64,000 nucleotides of DNA from Dendrophyllia cribrosa (GCA_024195265.1 JAJLRJ010000008.1:4648001-4712000); one strand, 5' to 3'. Positions 22,301 to 35,886 are shown, counted from the first letter of the stretch. Numbers and translations: made by a program. The notes: generated by a model from the letters alone, not told the origin.

Positions 22301-25300
22301 CTCAAACTTAAATTGTTTGGTATTATACTACACCATTACTAGTCTTTTTTTCTTTTACCTCACAACTAACTTTTTGTTGTTGAAATGAAAATAAAAGTCT
22401 ATTATAGAGAGGTTTGTTAAGCCTTAATTTACATGCAAGAGAGAACAAAAGGAGCAGAGTCATATACTAACATTGTTGGGCTGGGACACTCTTTTCCTTT
22501 CAAGTTGAACCTTTTATCCAATAAAGGATTTAAAAAATAGTCGTTGTTAGTGTAATTATAGTACTGTTACATGGCAATTTTTAATCAACCATCCAAAGTT
22601 GGAACCAGTTGTTTTAGCCTGTTTTATTGCCAGGTCCATTCCCATTTTGAAGCACAAAACTCCCTCTGCTAAATTAAAAGCCCTCTCCCACCCCCACCTC
22701 ATTTGAAAATAACAAGCCCACCAAAAAAAGGCTTTTGAACAAATATTTTAGTCCAGGGCTTTAATTATTGGAATTTTACAGTATTTTAGTACAGTTTTGT
22801 TACACTTAATGTCTTCTCATTCCTAATTATATAGAGTATACTGGTGTGTGCTAGGTGCAGACTGCAACAGGCAGTTTATTAAAATACACTTCAAGGATAA
22901 AGACCCTGTTGAAAGCAAGTTTGTTACAACAAACATATACACTGGTGGCCCCATGATCTTTATCATGGACCCAAAGGTAAATTACATTCTTTGTATTTTC
23001 ATATTGAAATGTTCAGTCCTTTTATGTTCAACCACTCTAAATTTTTGTGAGAGTTTGATTGTGTTCGATTACCAAATCCAATCCAATTCAATCATGTGTC
23101 GATTGGTTTTGATTGGATTGGATCAAGTTTGTTTTAAATTGATTAATGTCCTATTTCATTTAATTTGATTAGCAACGCCAAGTTATAACAAGGGGAATAC
23201 AGTATCTGAGACCTTAGCCATTTTTAACAGATCTCTTATAATTTGTATATTTAAACAGCACAACATAAAGAAAATACGTAATAACCTCCACAAGAGCAAT
23301 GCGAGTGGTAAGCCCAGGTGCCTTAAAATTGGTGGGAAATCAATAACCTGGCAACAGTTCAGAAGTGCCTTTGACTGGGATCAGCAGAGCTTCTCACTCC
23401 CACTACATGAAAGGTTGACAACCCAGCATCTAGATCTAGATTCAGCTAGCATTATGCGAAACAAGCTTGCTGAAGATGTGCTGGACAACAAGATGTTGTT
23501 TCTTATGCAGGTGAACATTTGAATTGATATTTTGATAAAAAATGAACCTTGTTCTGGGTAAAAGTCAGTTTTCAACATATTACACTGTATGATCATGATT
23601 ATATATGCACAGTGATTTCTGAATGCCTATAAAAGAGAATAATAATCTTATTGACCAAGCGCGCGGGCCGTACTGGGAGAATATCGGCCCGAGGTCTTGA
23701 CAGTACGGACCGAGCGCAGTGAGGTCCGTACAAAAAACACCTAGGGCCGATATTCTCCCAGTACGGTCCCGAGCAAGCTTGGCCGGTAAGAGATTTATTA
23801 CACGACTGAAAAATATTTTAAATATCACGCGGTGGGATTGCGCGGGATCATTCGGGACAATGCCCGGTCCAATACTTAGAGAATATTGACCGGCAATAAA
23901 GCATTCTGATTGGTTGATTTTAGTTATTGGCCCTCTGACTGTCTTAGTCGCGTAATAATAAGCTGTATACACGCTGGGCAAATTACGTCTTAAGAAGCAA
24001 GGTTATTAACTTCATTAATAATTCACCAATTAAAAAAAAGAGATAAATTAAAGCTTGATGCAGATTTGGATACCCTGTTTTATAATTAGATTTTCACAAT
24101 TGACTTATTTATTTTCTCTTTATTTTATTTAAACAGGTGTCCACATATTTTTGCAGTGTTTTTATTTTTTTGCAGTGGAATTTACCAGCATAATAATCTT
24201 AAACAGCGCCTTTTGTCCTTATTAACCGTAAAGAGTGATACTTTGTAGTTATTAATCGTGAAACAATGTCAGTTACAGTTAATAATCTTAAAATTCCAGA
24301 TTAATAACTATGTTTGGCAGACGTTTACAGTTAATAATCGTGTAATGCGCGAATATTAATTGTGTCTGACAGGCATTTACAGTTATTAATCGTGAGTTGC
24401 CCATTTCCACGGACAAGATAACTCGAAAGCAAATTTAACTTGACCATCCGCCATTACAAAAAAGAAAACTAACGTAAAGTCTACTTTCCACAGGACTTGT
24501 TATACCGTAAATATTCCACAACCGAATTCTTCAGGGGTCAAAATTTCTATTGAGCTTGACTTCTATTCGATTTAATTTGTTCGCGAACGATATTTTCCTA
24601 GTCTTCCTTTTCGATGAAGAACAACGCGAGCGTCGCCATAAACATAGAAGGTCATAGAAGCGCGAGCGTGTGAAGCATTTATACATGTAAAATTAAAACA
24701 CCTCTATTTAAGTCTTGTTATTGGAAGAAAACAAAGCGAGAGATCTCTTAATCGATTTCCGAAACTAAAATTCATTTGACCCGGCCGGAGAAGTAGAAAA
24801 TTGCTTTTGACAAGAATTGTTTTCAATTGAACGTATCGTGAAATCAACAACACGGCGAAATACTTTCAGTGGGAAGATTCGCTCGCAGTCAAAATTAACG
24901 GTGTTTACTTAAAAAAGATTTTGAAAAGTCTAACTTATTGGAAAGGCTTTCATTCTTTAGCAGTGGAGAGCTGATAACAGGGTTTGTCCTCCACAATCGT
25001 TCACAAACTGACAATAAGTGACAGAAACTAAACAACATGCTTACAACATTCAGTTTCACTAGCGTCAAAAAATATTTTGGAACTCCAAAGGAAAATCGGC
25101 TGAAAATCCGCCTGTACGGGATATGAATTTGAAATGATTATTTTGGTTTAAAACTCAAAATGCATCTAATGATAACCGAATCCTTTTAGTTGATTCATTT
25201 TCATTCACGATCGAAACACTTTGTACTTATTTTAAAATCGTAAAGACTGATAGTTCGCAGTTATTAATCGTGAAGTACGTCACTTGCGATTAAGAGCGCC

Positions 25301-28300
25301 TGTCTGTAAAAACCAAACATATCGCGGCAAGTGATAAAATTGGATTCTTTTGATATTTTAACGTTAGATAGATTAAGGTATAACAAAAATCACTGGATAC
25401 CTTTTTCGGCCAAATATCTTTTTATTTTAAAGAAAAATGCAGAAAACGAAATTCCGTTAAAATCGCCATTTCAGGCGGAAAATTATTGCACAACTTTGAC
25501 AGTCTCGCTTACAAAAACAAGTAGCGCTACGGCATTTAAAACATGAAAATCGTATTTTGCAATCTTTAGATATCTAGAAGAGTGATTTATGGAATTATTA
25601 TGTTGTTCTTTGCGTGCAAAATAATTTTATTTCGAAGACATACATTTTACTTCTTTAAAAGTACCTCGTAAACAAAACAATTTTTCACCATGTGCTAAAC
25701 CTTCAAACGGATTAAGTTTTTGTTGGTTAATTTTTATAAAGATGATCTCAAGATTGCCGTAAAAATTTCTTTGGGCAAATGATTCAGAGCGACGCGAGAG
25801 CATTTCAAAGTTCGTTAAAATTAAGAGTTATTTGACCTTACGAGGTCAACAATCAATTTGCGGGTCACACAAATATTCTAACTTCTGCTTCTGTGTTAAC
25901 CCATTATGAAATTAAAATAGCCACATTGAAAAACATTGAAATTTCCTTACCTCATTTGCGGTAGAAGACAGATTCAGAGACCATTTTTGTGTATAAGTCC
26001 CTTCTTTGTTCATCGTATTTTTAATTTATAACGTCCGATGCACGCCGGCCGCGGACTGCTGTTAAACTTTCGACACATTTCAGCATTATGGCATCTTATT
26101 TAAAGGCTATAGCATTTGTCGAATGTTCTTCGGTTTGAAGTTAACGGATAGATAAATCTAATCACTGCTTGAGAAGTACTGAAGGAACAAACATGTCGGG
26201 CCGTTTAAGCTGTGATCGTGACGGCAGTTATTTGTGTCGTCACGCAATGCAGCTGTTCTTCGGCATTTTAGCGGGGTAGGGGTAGGGCTAAAGAGTTTGA
26301 AAACACCGAATCTATGTCTGAAACTCTTGCAGCGGAGAAAAAAAAAATACGAAGTCTTTTCAGTTACGTTAGCACATTTAAGCGTCTTCACTCCGGAAAG
26401 ATTATTCATTCGCCGTTGCACAGAAAAAGTAAAAACGAAATGTGTGAAATGCAAATGGTATCATTAGCTTTTTACCTGATTAAGATCACTGTGGTATTTA
26501 GCTATTTCTGTCCTTTTTTCGTATTGCTTTTACTTTTTTTTTCTTTTTATCAGAAGGATACTGTCTTCATGAAACATTATGCGAAAAAGGGAAAATCAGT
26601 CTAATATTCGCCACATGCACGGCCCCCAAAATATATCAATTTGTACAGTGCAACTAGTGATGTAAACGTTTGTCAAACGTTGCACACCGCAACTGATGTT
26701 TTCCTTGTCTCTCAATTGACCGAGAGAGAGCCTCAAAAGAACACTTATTTGGATGTTTTCTACTTGCCAATAATCTTACTGTGAGTTTGGGTTACCTGTG
26801 GTTCGTGGGACCATTTACCTCGCTCGTGAATTTTCCGTCAATGATATGTACCATAGATGTTGGGGAGGGGGGGCTTCTTCCAGCCTTACTTCCAATTCAT
26901 GTCATGCCTTAATTCAGAACCATTTGTTGCATTTCCTTCAATTTAAAATTTGACTCAATGGGACTAATGTTTGGCTAATCCATTGTCGGTGTTACAAACT
27001 AAGTAAATTTAAGTATTTTTTTGGCAGTAGCAAAATAATTAGAAACCCGCTCAGATTTTAAAGCTGATAACGAGAGAATATCTAAAAATTGAAGAACTTA
27101 CTAAGTTTAATACAGTAATCGCCAATTGTCGAGAATAAAAATAAATGCTGTTTAAATAATGCAGTTGACAAAACAGTAAACACTACCTGGTTTTGCTAAT
27201 TACCTAGAGCCTTTGTTTACTTGAAGGCGGCGCTAAAGTGCATGTTTTTGTACATCAAAGATTCGAGTTCAGTTCCAGGTATTACACAAAAATGGAAGGC
27301 ATTTGTTCGTTTAAGTCCTTTGTTGGTGGAGTTTGTGGTTATGACATTCGCGATCGAAAGCGTGGAACGGAAATTGTCACTTTACTTTCGCACACAAAGG
27401 ACATCTCTAATCACAAGACCTCACAAGTCTGTCTTGAAATTTACCGGACCTGACTGGGATGAGATCGAACTTATTTTATGTCGAGCAGCGTTGTTTACTA
27501 GAAATGTAAAAGAAGTAGTTGTAAACTAAAGTTGTCGAATTTAGTTCAGTGGCGGATCTAGGGAAGCGGCCCCTTTCCATCCCTTTTTTGGAGAAGAAAA
27601 AGACTCGAGGGACCGAACTTTTTTTCAGAACCATTTTCACTCCATCTCCCACCCCGTCTCCTTATGAGCAAGCTGGATCCGCAACTGGAAATTTATAGTG
27701 AAAAAGAGATCACATGCATGATGTTATCCACAGGAAGCCCTGGTATACCCATCTTTCAGAGGCAGCTCCATCAAGTAGAGCACCTCGACTCGTATGGTAA
27801 GAAGGTAAATTTAGGAAACGAGAAAAAAGCATCCAATATGGAAAGCAAGACTGGGGAGAGGAGTTAAAAATCGATGCTCGCAAAAGGCTATTGCTACCAA
27901 ATAATATATTTTAGAACATATTGACTAACGACGAAAATTAAATGGTGCTGAAATATATTTGTAAACAGTTATGGTTTTTTTACTCTTGCAAAAGTGTTTC
28001 AATTTAATTGCCTTATCCGCACCCCTACCCCCTTAAATGCAAACAAAACTGCATTGCGTGACATAACTGTAAAAAGACTGAAAGCAAACGTCCGACATGT
28101 TTTGGTTTGTACTTCAAAGTAACATTGCAAATCTTTTAGCGCACTACAAAACCGAGAAACGCTCCAAAAGGTACTTAGCCCTTTGAATAGATGCCGTGGT
28201 ACTGAAAAGTGTCGAAAGTTTAACAAAGATTGGCTGACCCGACCGTTTAATATTACGTTGTTGTCGTCCGACGTTTATCGGACGTCGTAAACAAGAGTAA

Positions 28301-31300
28301 AGGACATATCATGAACGGTGAAAAAATGCAAGAAAATGATCTCTGGATAAGTCTTCTACAACAAATAAGGTAAGAAAATTTCAAAACATTTTTTCTATGT
28401 GGCTACTTTAACCTTATTTATGTTAAGACATGTGGTGGAAAGTGAAATGTTTGTGTGACCCGCAAATTGATTGTTGACCTCGTAAGGTCAAATAACTCTA
28501 ATTTTAACGAACTTTGAAATGCTCTCGCGTCGCTCTGAATCATTTGCCCAAAGAAATTTTTACGGCAATCTTGAGATCATCTTTATAAAAATTAACCAAC
28601 AGAAACTTAATCCGTTTGTAGGTTTAGCACATGGTGAAAAGTTGTTTTGTTTACGAGGTAGTTTTAAAGAAGTAAAATATATGTCTTCGAAATAAAATTA
28701 TTTTGCAAGCAAATAACAACAAAATAATTCCCTAAATCACTCTACTAGATAATTAAAGATTGCAAAATATGATTTTCATGTTTTAAATGCTGTAGCGTTA
28801 CTTGTTTTTGCAAGCGAGACTGTCAAAATTGTGCAATAATTTTCCACCTCAAATGGCGATTTTAACGGACTTTCGTTTTTTGAATTTTTCTTTTAAATAA
28901 AAAGATATTTGGCCGAAAAAAGTATCAAGTGATTTTTGTTATACCTTAATCTATCGAACTTTAAAATATGAAAGAAATCGAATTTTTATTACTTGCCAAA
29001 AAAATTCAAATTTGTCTGATTTTTACGGACAGGCGCTCTTAATAACTATGGGAAACATTTGAAGGCGCTTGAAAAGAAAGGGCTTTCTTCGAAAACGAGT
29101 TAGCGGGACGTATTCATTCAATGCACTTCCGGACTTCGGAATGAAACTCCAACTTACAAAAAAATATATTTTTTATGAAAAAGTGAGTTACAAGCGAATT
29201 TCAGATAAACTTACTCATGGACGGCCGGCGCACAAGTTGAAATCTTCGAACACCATAAAATTGCACATAGTCGAATTTCGCGGAATATGCATCATCACAG
29301 GGAAAAAACACATCACAGCCAGGAAAGCAGTTAAATGTTTCGCGAAACAAAACTTAACATGAGCGGTATAATTTGTTGTTATGATGTAACTTGGTTTATA
29401 AATATTTCGAGCGAAAAATTGAAATCTGAGAACACCGCCGTTCGATTATGCAAATTTGATAAGATCGCTCCGGCAAAATATTCGCGGCTTGAATATTTGC
29501 GGAGTTTTCGCATCGTCTTCGCAAAAATACTCTTTCAGTTGAGAAATAAAATAATATATCGTTTTCTAAAGGACTTTTCATTAGGAAAAAGATCTGTTTT
29601 AGTTGAAAGTGTTTTGCACGAGGTTTGATGGTCTTTGATGCAAACGGTCTGCAAAAACATCGGGTGTCACGCAACAGGCGAGGAATTTTTCTTTCAGGCT
29701 CTGGTGAAACTTCAGTAAAAAGAATGCTTATCAGGTTAAGATTAAACCTCTAAAATAGCGAAGCTATGTCTTATAAAGCTTACAGTTCCTTTCAAATGAA
29801 AGATCGTTTTCAACCTGTTTAATTTCTTACTAGTCCGCAGTGGATGTACTGTGCATGCAGGATATGCCGCATCGTGTTATCTGTTTTTTAGCGTTTTTTC
29901 AGCATATAAGCGAGGATTTTGTGTTTAAAGACCCATCCAGCTAGCAACACAACCTGAAAAAACGATATTAAATGGTCCACATTGCTCGTTTTCCCTTACA
30001 AAATCACTGCTACAAGAAATCCGGGTTTTAGCGGTAAATTGATATTTCTACGCGGGAAAAATAGGATAGTTTAAAGCGTGACTGTAATAAAAAAAACGGT
30101 AAACAAAAAGCGACAGACATTGTAATCTGTTTAATTACGAAAAAACCCACAACCGATCAAGTACAACAAACTCAGATGAAGTATTAACCTGGGCAAAAAC
30201 AGTGGCTCACCTTTGGCGTTCACAAGTGTGGCAGAGTAGAAACAACGGCTATGCAACGGCCATGCATGCGGCTCTCAAAATTCGTTTGTGAAGTCTTGTC
30301 CTTTAAATTTGTTCTTTTCTGTCAGCAGTGATTTATACAGCTATCGATGTTTTGATTTAAGTGATTTGCGCTTGGTAAATTGTCACTTCTTCCACCCTGC
30401 ACAGTGGTGAACATTTCAGCACTCATTCAGTTCTTGCAAAGAAATCCGACGCATTGTTTTCAACCAATATGTATTTGAAGCTCAATAGTGTTTTCATTTC
30501 AAGTTCCACCAACAGTCCAACAGGGCAGCCCAGCATAAGGATATTTTTTTCTGGTGAACTTACTCTACAAAGAGCTTCAACTAAGCTTATAGCACGTGTT
30601 CAGTCATTGGCGGATTTCCATCCAAAAATTTGGAAAGCCACTTAATCAGAAGTGGTTTTAACCGTGGTAAAAATTCCTTCATCCGAGAAATGAGTCCAAC
30701 TTGACTCTTTTTTACTTTTAAAGCAGTGTACGATAAATAGAAATGATTTTCGGTAAGCGCCTCGTTTGATTCTCAGGCGGTCAATTTTCCTGGAGCCGGT
30801 CATTTGCGTCAAAGTGCGTCTATAGCAACCAATTGCAGAGCTTGCTGTCAAATATTGTGTCCAATCACAGAGCTGGCTGTCAAAATGTCTCCAATCGCAT
30901 AACTAGAAGCATCAAGTGAGATGCCGAATCGTTCTTCCCATCACGAGGGAGTGTAAAGTATAAAGTATAAAAGGTAGGGAAAACCTATAAAGTGTAAAGT
31001 ATAAAGGGTAGGGAAAACCTACCCTTTATACTTTACACTTTATACTTCAACCGGTGTTTTCCCTACCCTTTCTTATACTTCGTGAAATCCCCACCCTTTC
31101 ATATACTTAACTCGTGAAATCCCTACCCTTTCATATACAGCCAGCCTATAAAAGGTACCCCTTTCGTGCGGAGCATCCCCGTTTAGCCCATTATAGGGAG
31201 TACCCCCCCCCCCCCCCCCCCGGGGATCGAACATGCCACGGCGTGGTTGGTCATGAAAAGAAAACCCGAATTACTTTGTCTGCGAGATTATGTTGTCAGA

Positions 31301-34300
31301 AAAAAATCATTTATTGTGCGCTCAAATTAACAATAAGAAATTCCTTTATATTTTACTGAATATGAAATTTTCGCTCGCATCAGGTGAATTCAAGTGAGTT
31401 GAAAAGAAAACATTCTGCGCGGAATATTGTAAGGGCGAAAACATGCTCGCGTTGCGAAAGGTCTTTCTTTTAAATCGTTTCGTTGAATTCAGCGTCGTCG
31501 ACGAGTTGCTTTACAGTTCAGTTGAAAAAAGAATTTAGTCAATGACAATTTGACGTTGAAAAAAAGGACCTCCCTCGTGATGGGAAGAACGATTCGGCAT
31601 CTCACTTGATGCTTCTAGTTATGCGATTGGAGACATTTTGACAGCCAGCTCTGTGATTGGACACAATATTTGACAACAAGCTCTGCAATTGGTTGCTATA
31701 GACGCACTTTGACGCAAATGACCGGCTCCAGGAAAATTGACCGCCTGAGAATCAAACGAGGCGCTTACCGAAAATCATTTCTATTTATCGTACACTGCTT
31801 TAAAAGTAAAAAAGAGTCAAGTTGGACTCATTTCTCGGATGAAGGAATTTTTACCACGGTTAAAACCACTTCTGATTAAGTGGCTTTCCAAATTTTTGGA
31901 TGGAAATCCGCCAATGACTGAACACGTGCTATAAGCTTAGTTGAAGCTCTTTGTAAAGTAAGTTGACCACATAAGACTGCGAGAAAAAAATATCCTTATG
32001 CTGGGCTGCCCTGTTGGACTGTTGGTGGAACTTGAAATGAAAACACTATTGAGCTTCAAATACATATTGGTTGAAAATAATGCGTCGGATTTCTTTGCAA
32101 GAACTGAATGAGTGCTGAAATGTTCACCACTGTGCAGGGTGGAAGAAGTGACAATTTACCAAGCGCAAATCACTGAAATCAAAACATCGATAGCTGTATA
32201 AATCACTGCTGACAGAAAAGAACAAATTTAAAGGACAAGACTTCACAAACGAATTTTGAGAGCCTCATGCATGGCCGTTGCATAGCCGTTGTTTCTACTC
32301 TGCCACACTTGTGAACGCCAAAGGTGAGCCACTGTTTTTGCCCAGGTTAATACTTCATCTGAGTTTGTTGTACTTGATCGGTTGTGGGTTTTTTCGTAAT
32401 TAAACAGATTACAATGTCTGTCGCTTTTTGTTTACCGTTTTTTTTATTACAGTCACGCTTTAAACCATCCTATTTTTCCCGCGTAGAAATATCAATTTAC
32501 CGCTAAAACCCGGATTTCTTGTAGCAGTGATTTTGTAAGGGAAAACGAGCAATGTGGACCATTTAATATCGTTTTTTCAGGTTGTGTGGCTAGCTGGATG
32601 GGTCTTTAAACACACAAAATCCTCGCTTATATGCTGAAAAAACGCTAAAAAACAGATAACACAATGTGGCATATCCTGCATGCACAGTACATCCACTGCG
32701 GACTAGTAAGAAATTAAACAGGTTGAAAACGATCTTTCATTTGAAAGGAACTGTAAGCTTTATAAGACATAGCTTCGCTATTTTAGAGGTTTAATCTTAA
32801 CCTGATAAGCATTCTTTTTACTGAAGTTTCACCAGAGCCTGAAAGAAAAATTCCTCGCCTGTTGCGTGACACCCGATGTTTTTGCAGACCGTTTGCATCA
32901 AAGACCATCAAACCTCGTGCAAAACACTTTCAACTAAAACAGATCTTTTTCCTAATGAAAAGTCCTTTAGAAAACGATATATTATTTTATTTCTCAACTG
33001 AAAGAGTATTTTTGCGAAGACGATGCGAAAACTCCGCAAATATTCAAGCCGCGAATATTTTGCCGGAGCGATCTTATCAAATTTGCATAATCGAACGGCG
33101 GTGTTCTCAGATTTCAATTTTTCGCTCGAAATATTTATAAACCTTATATTAAAGCAAGTTGCATCATAACAACAAATTATACCGCTCATGTTAAGTTTTG
33201 TTTCGCTAAACATTTAACTGCTTTCCTGGCTGTGATGTGTTTTTTCCCTGTGATGATGCATATTCCGCGAAATTCGACGATGTGCAATTTTATGGTGTTC
33301 GAAGATTTCAACTTGTGCGCCGGCCGTCCACGAGTAAGCTTAAGTTTATCTGAAATTCGCTTGTAACTCACTTTTTCATAAAAAATATATTTTTTTGTAA
33401 GTTGGAGTTTCATTCCGAAGTCCGGAAGTGCATTGAATGAGTACGTCCCGCTAACTCGCTTTCGAAGAAAGCCCTTTCTTTTCAAGCGCCTTCAAATGTT
33501 TCCCATAGTTATTAATCGCAAGTGACGCACTTCACGATTAATAACTGCGAACTATCAGTCTTTACGATTTTAAAATAAGTACAAAGTGTTTCGATCGTGA
33601 ATGAAAATGAATCAACTAAAAGGATTTGGTTATCATGAGATGCATTTTGAGTTTTAAACCAAAATAATCATTTCAAATTCATATCCCGTACAGGCGGATT
33701 TTCAGGCGATTTTCTTTTGGAGTTCCAAAATATTTTTTGACGCTAGTGAAACTGAATGTTGTAAGCATGTTGTTTAGTTTCTGTCACTTATTGTCAGTTT
33801 GTGAACGATTGTGGAGGACAAACCTTGTTATCAGCTCTGCACTGCTAAAGAATGAAAGCCTTTCCAATAAGTTAGACTTTTCAAAATCTTTTTTAAGTAA
33901 ACACCGCTAATTTTGACTGCGAGCGAATCTTCCCACTGAAAGTATTTCGCCGTGTTGTTGATTTCACGATACGTTCAATTGAAAACAATTCTTGTCAAAA
34001 GCAATTTTCTACTTCTCCGGCCGGGTCAAATGAATTTTAGTTTCGGAAATCGATTAAGAGATCTCTCGCTTTGTTTTCTTCCAATAACAAGACTTAAATA
34101 GAGGTGTTTTAATTTTACATGTATAAATGCTTCACACGCTCGCGCTTCTATGACCTTCTATGTTTATGGCGACGCTCGCGTTGTTCTTCATCGAAAAGGA
34201 AGACTAGGAAAATATCGTTCGCGAACAAATTAAATCGAATAGAAGTCAAGCTCAATAGAAATTTTGACCCCTGAAGAATTCGGTTGTGGAATATTTACGG

Positions 34301-35704
34301 TATAACAAGTCCTGTGGAAAGTAGACTTTACGTTAGTTTTCTTTTTTGTAATGGCGGATGGTCAAGTTAAATTTGCTTTCGAGTTATCTTGTCCGTGGAA
34401 ATGGGCAACTCACGATTAATAACTGCAAATGCCTGTCAGACACAATTAATATTCGCGCATTACACGATTATTAACTGTAAACGTCTGCCAAACATAGTTA
34501 TTAATCTGGAATTTTAAGATTATTAACTGTAACTGACATTGTTTCACGATTAATAACTACAAAGTATCACTCTTTACGGTTAATAAGGACAAAAGGCGCT
34601 GTTTAAGATTATTATGCTGGTAAATTCCACTGCAAAAAAATAAAAACACTGCAAAAATATGTGGACACCTGTTTTTAATGTCTTGTTTGAGAAGATACAT
34701 CAAATTATTATAACACTCTCTGTACTACATGTAATTATTGACTGAGTGGGAGGGCCGCCATACAAAAGTGTGTATGGGGCTGTACGGGTCATGATAAATT
34801 ATAGTATTTCCTCAGGCTATCCAGCACCTCAAATGTTCGACAAAAACGTTCTATTAATTAAGCAGTCTTCTTATCTCTCCTATTGGTGTTGGACATCCTT
34901 ATGAAACACACTATTTTGTGTTTGATATTAATATTACAACCTGCTTACAACTCATAATACTCCTAAGGGAGATGAAAAACAGTTCGAGATTTTTTAAGTG
35001 GGATTATATTCAAGATAGACGATAGTAAACCACTGAACAAAGATTTCAAAGGAAATAATTCTGTGTTACAGTTTGCGGGAATTTCAAGTTAACCAAGTTT
35101 GATCAGTTAGCGGGGTTCTACTTTACTTCAAAACTGTATTTACAATTTATATCCAATTTATTCAATATATTTCATTGTTTTGTTTACCCTGCAGAAGTAC
35201 CAAGAACACATGAAGGAAAAGGGTGATGCACTGGATCCAGTAGTTGAACTATTGCAACATACAAGTGATCTTGTAAGCTTGTTCAATGACAAGCTGTACA
35301 TAAGTTCAACTGAGGATCCCAGACTCAATAAGTTGAACATGTTTTACCACTGGATGTGCCGCTGGGCAAGTGAAACCGAAGGGAAAAACAAGGACTTTGT
35401 CTCAACCAAACTCTGGTTTGACTTGCAATCTATGTGCCTTGGATTTCAGTCTTTGGTCCACTACAAGATGTCCAAATTCCCAAACTCGGTGATTAAGCCT
35501 GCGATAGTGAATCAAGACTGTGCGGAGAATCATTTTTGCCAAATACGTTCTTGCAATGGCCAAAATGATAATCCCACTTTCCTTCAGCAGCAGTCGACAC
35601 AGAATTCAATTCGACTTGGACAGACAACTATTAGTCCCAAAAGTAATGCATCCTGCAATAGTACCTGCGTAGACAAGAGGCCCTCGATTGAAGGGATGTC
35701 ATAG
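19321..35704 (+). CDS. P-element-type (THAP9-like) DDE transposase, multi-exon
   Basis: Cuts and inserts the surrounding transposon. Exons with GT/AG ends and matching phases: ?-20192, 20661-20756, 21091-21229, 21458-21551, 22046-22214, 22835-22977, 23259-23510, 35195-35704. Family marks in order: a coiled, basic region (KKRKKRKL) and RYRWHPK at the end of the long exon; LPSTKTIR; IDEMKIQ (first Asp); VGFVDLGKGHD; LGADCN (second Asp); MDPKHNIKKIRNNL (P-type D-P-x-H-x-x-K-x-x-R-N motif); and QDCAENHFCQIR with NDNPT in the last exon (Glu of the triad). The 5' end is unresolved: the frame opens at 19321, and an upstream frame (18996-19307) ending at a good donor may be the first exon. A CxxC...CxxC patch near 19055-19110 in another frame may be a DNA-binding finger remnant. 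Exon 22835-22977 is one base uncertain. The intron 23511-35194 is 11.7 kb because it holds the palindromic element. Confidence 0.85.
23590..23990. mobile_element. Small palindromic repeat in intron
   Basis: GGCCGTACTGGGAGAATATC and GATATTCTCCCAGTACGG are inverted around about 80 bp, with GC-rich sequence beside them and AT-rich flanks. Probably a MITE; exact ends not determined. Confidence 0.45.
24131..30950. repeat. Left arm of the palindrome
   Basis: It pairs with 31571-34674: 24131-25293 with about 33512-34674, and 29039-30950 with 31571-33515. The part between is the nested insertion. No gene supported; frames such as 29069-29362 and 30642-30851 recur in the other arm. Confidence 0.85.
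25294..29038. mobile_element. 3.7-kb TTAA element with about 1-kb inverted repeats, nested in the palindrome
   Basis: The termini are GAGCGCCTGTC and GACAGGCGCTC, flanked by TTAA on both sides (25290-25293 and 29039-29042). The opposite palindrome arm has one TTAA at the matching place (33512-33515), which is the empty site. Inverted repeats extend from 25294 to about 26340 and from about 28010 to 29038. The 1.7-kb centre has frames of 75-102 codons with no family match, so it looks non-autonomous, of piggyBac-like target choice. Confidence 0.85.
30951..31570. repeat. Spacer of the palindrome with (TA)CCCTTT repeats and a C-run
   Basis: 30951-31140 contains short direct and inverted copies of a GTAAAGTATAAAGGGTAGGG-like unit. 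GGGAGTACC and a run of about 20 C follow (31195-31222), matching the right end of the poly-G-ended element family at 18160-18188. A solo fragment or insertion of that family therefore seems to have entered the loop. The rest (31225-31570) is AT-rich with no gene. Confidence 0.55.
31571..34674. repeat. Right arm of the palindrome (unfilled)
   Basis: A 3.1-kb reverse complement of the left arm without the nested TTAA element. It holds the empty TTAA site at 33512-33515. No gene supported. Confidence 0.85.
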
Positions 35705-35846
35705 ACATCCTAATTAACTGTTTTTACAAACAGCTGTCATTATGTCGGTCAATTTGTAATACCCGTTTATAAATGGCAATAGATCTAAGTTGAACTCACC
35801 CCCATCAAAAAAAAAAACTGTTCAAATAAATGAAATCATGTGTTAA

Positions 35847-35886
<40 letters not shown>
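35847..35886. repeat. Long poly-G run
   Basis: About 35 or more G between the convergent 3' ends of the transposase (35704) and helicase (35976) genes. Run length in the assembly is unreliable. A second run lies at 36573-36594. Confidence 0.8.

Larger units (their letters stand above)
24131..34674. mobile_element. 10.5-kb palindromic (foldback) element within a transposase intron
   Basis: The left arm starts AAACAGGTGTCCACATA and the right arm ends TATGTGGACACCTGTTT. The right arm (31571-34674, 3.1 kb) is the reverse complement of the left arm (24131-30950) once the nested TTAA element is removed. TTAA stands at 24129-24132 and 34675-34678, suggesting a TTAA target. Ends and internal sites carry repeated TTATTAATCGTGA-like motifs. 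No transposase was found; frames of up to about 100 codons occur in both arms because the DNA is duplicated. Confidence 0.8.

Noticed and set aside
29069..29674. Frames conserved between the two palindrome arms
   Set aside because: Identity follows from the arms being inverted copies; overlapping frames on both strands are equally conserved, so there is no coding signal.
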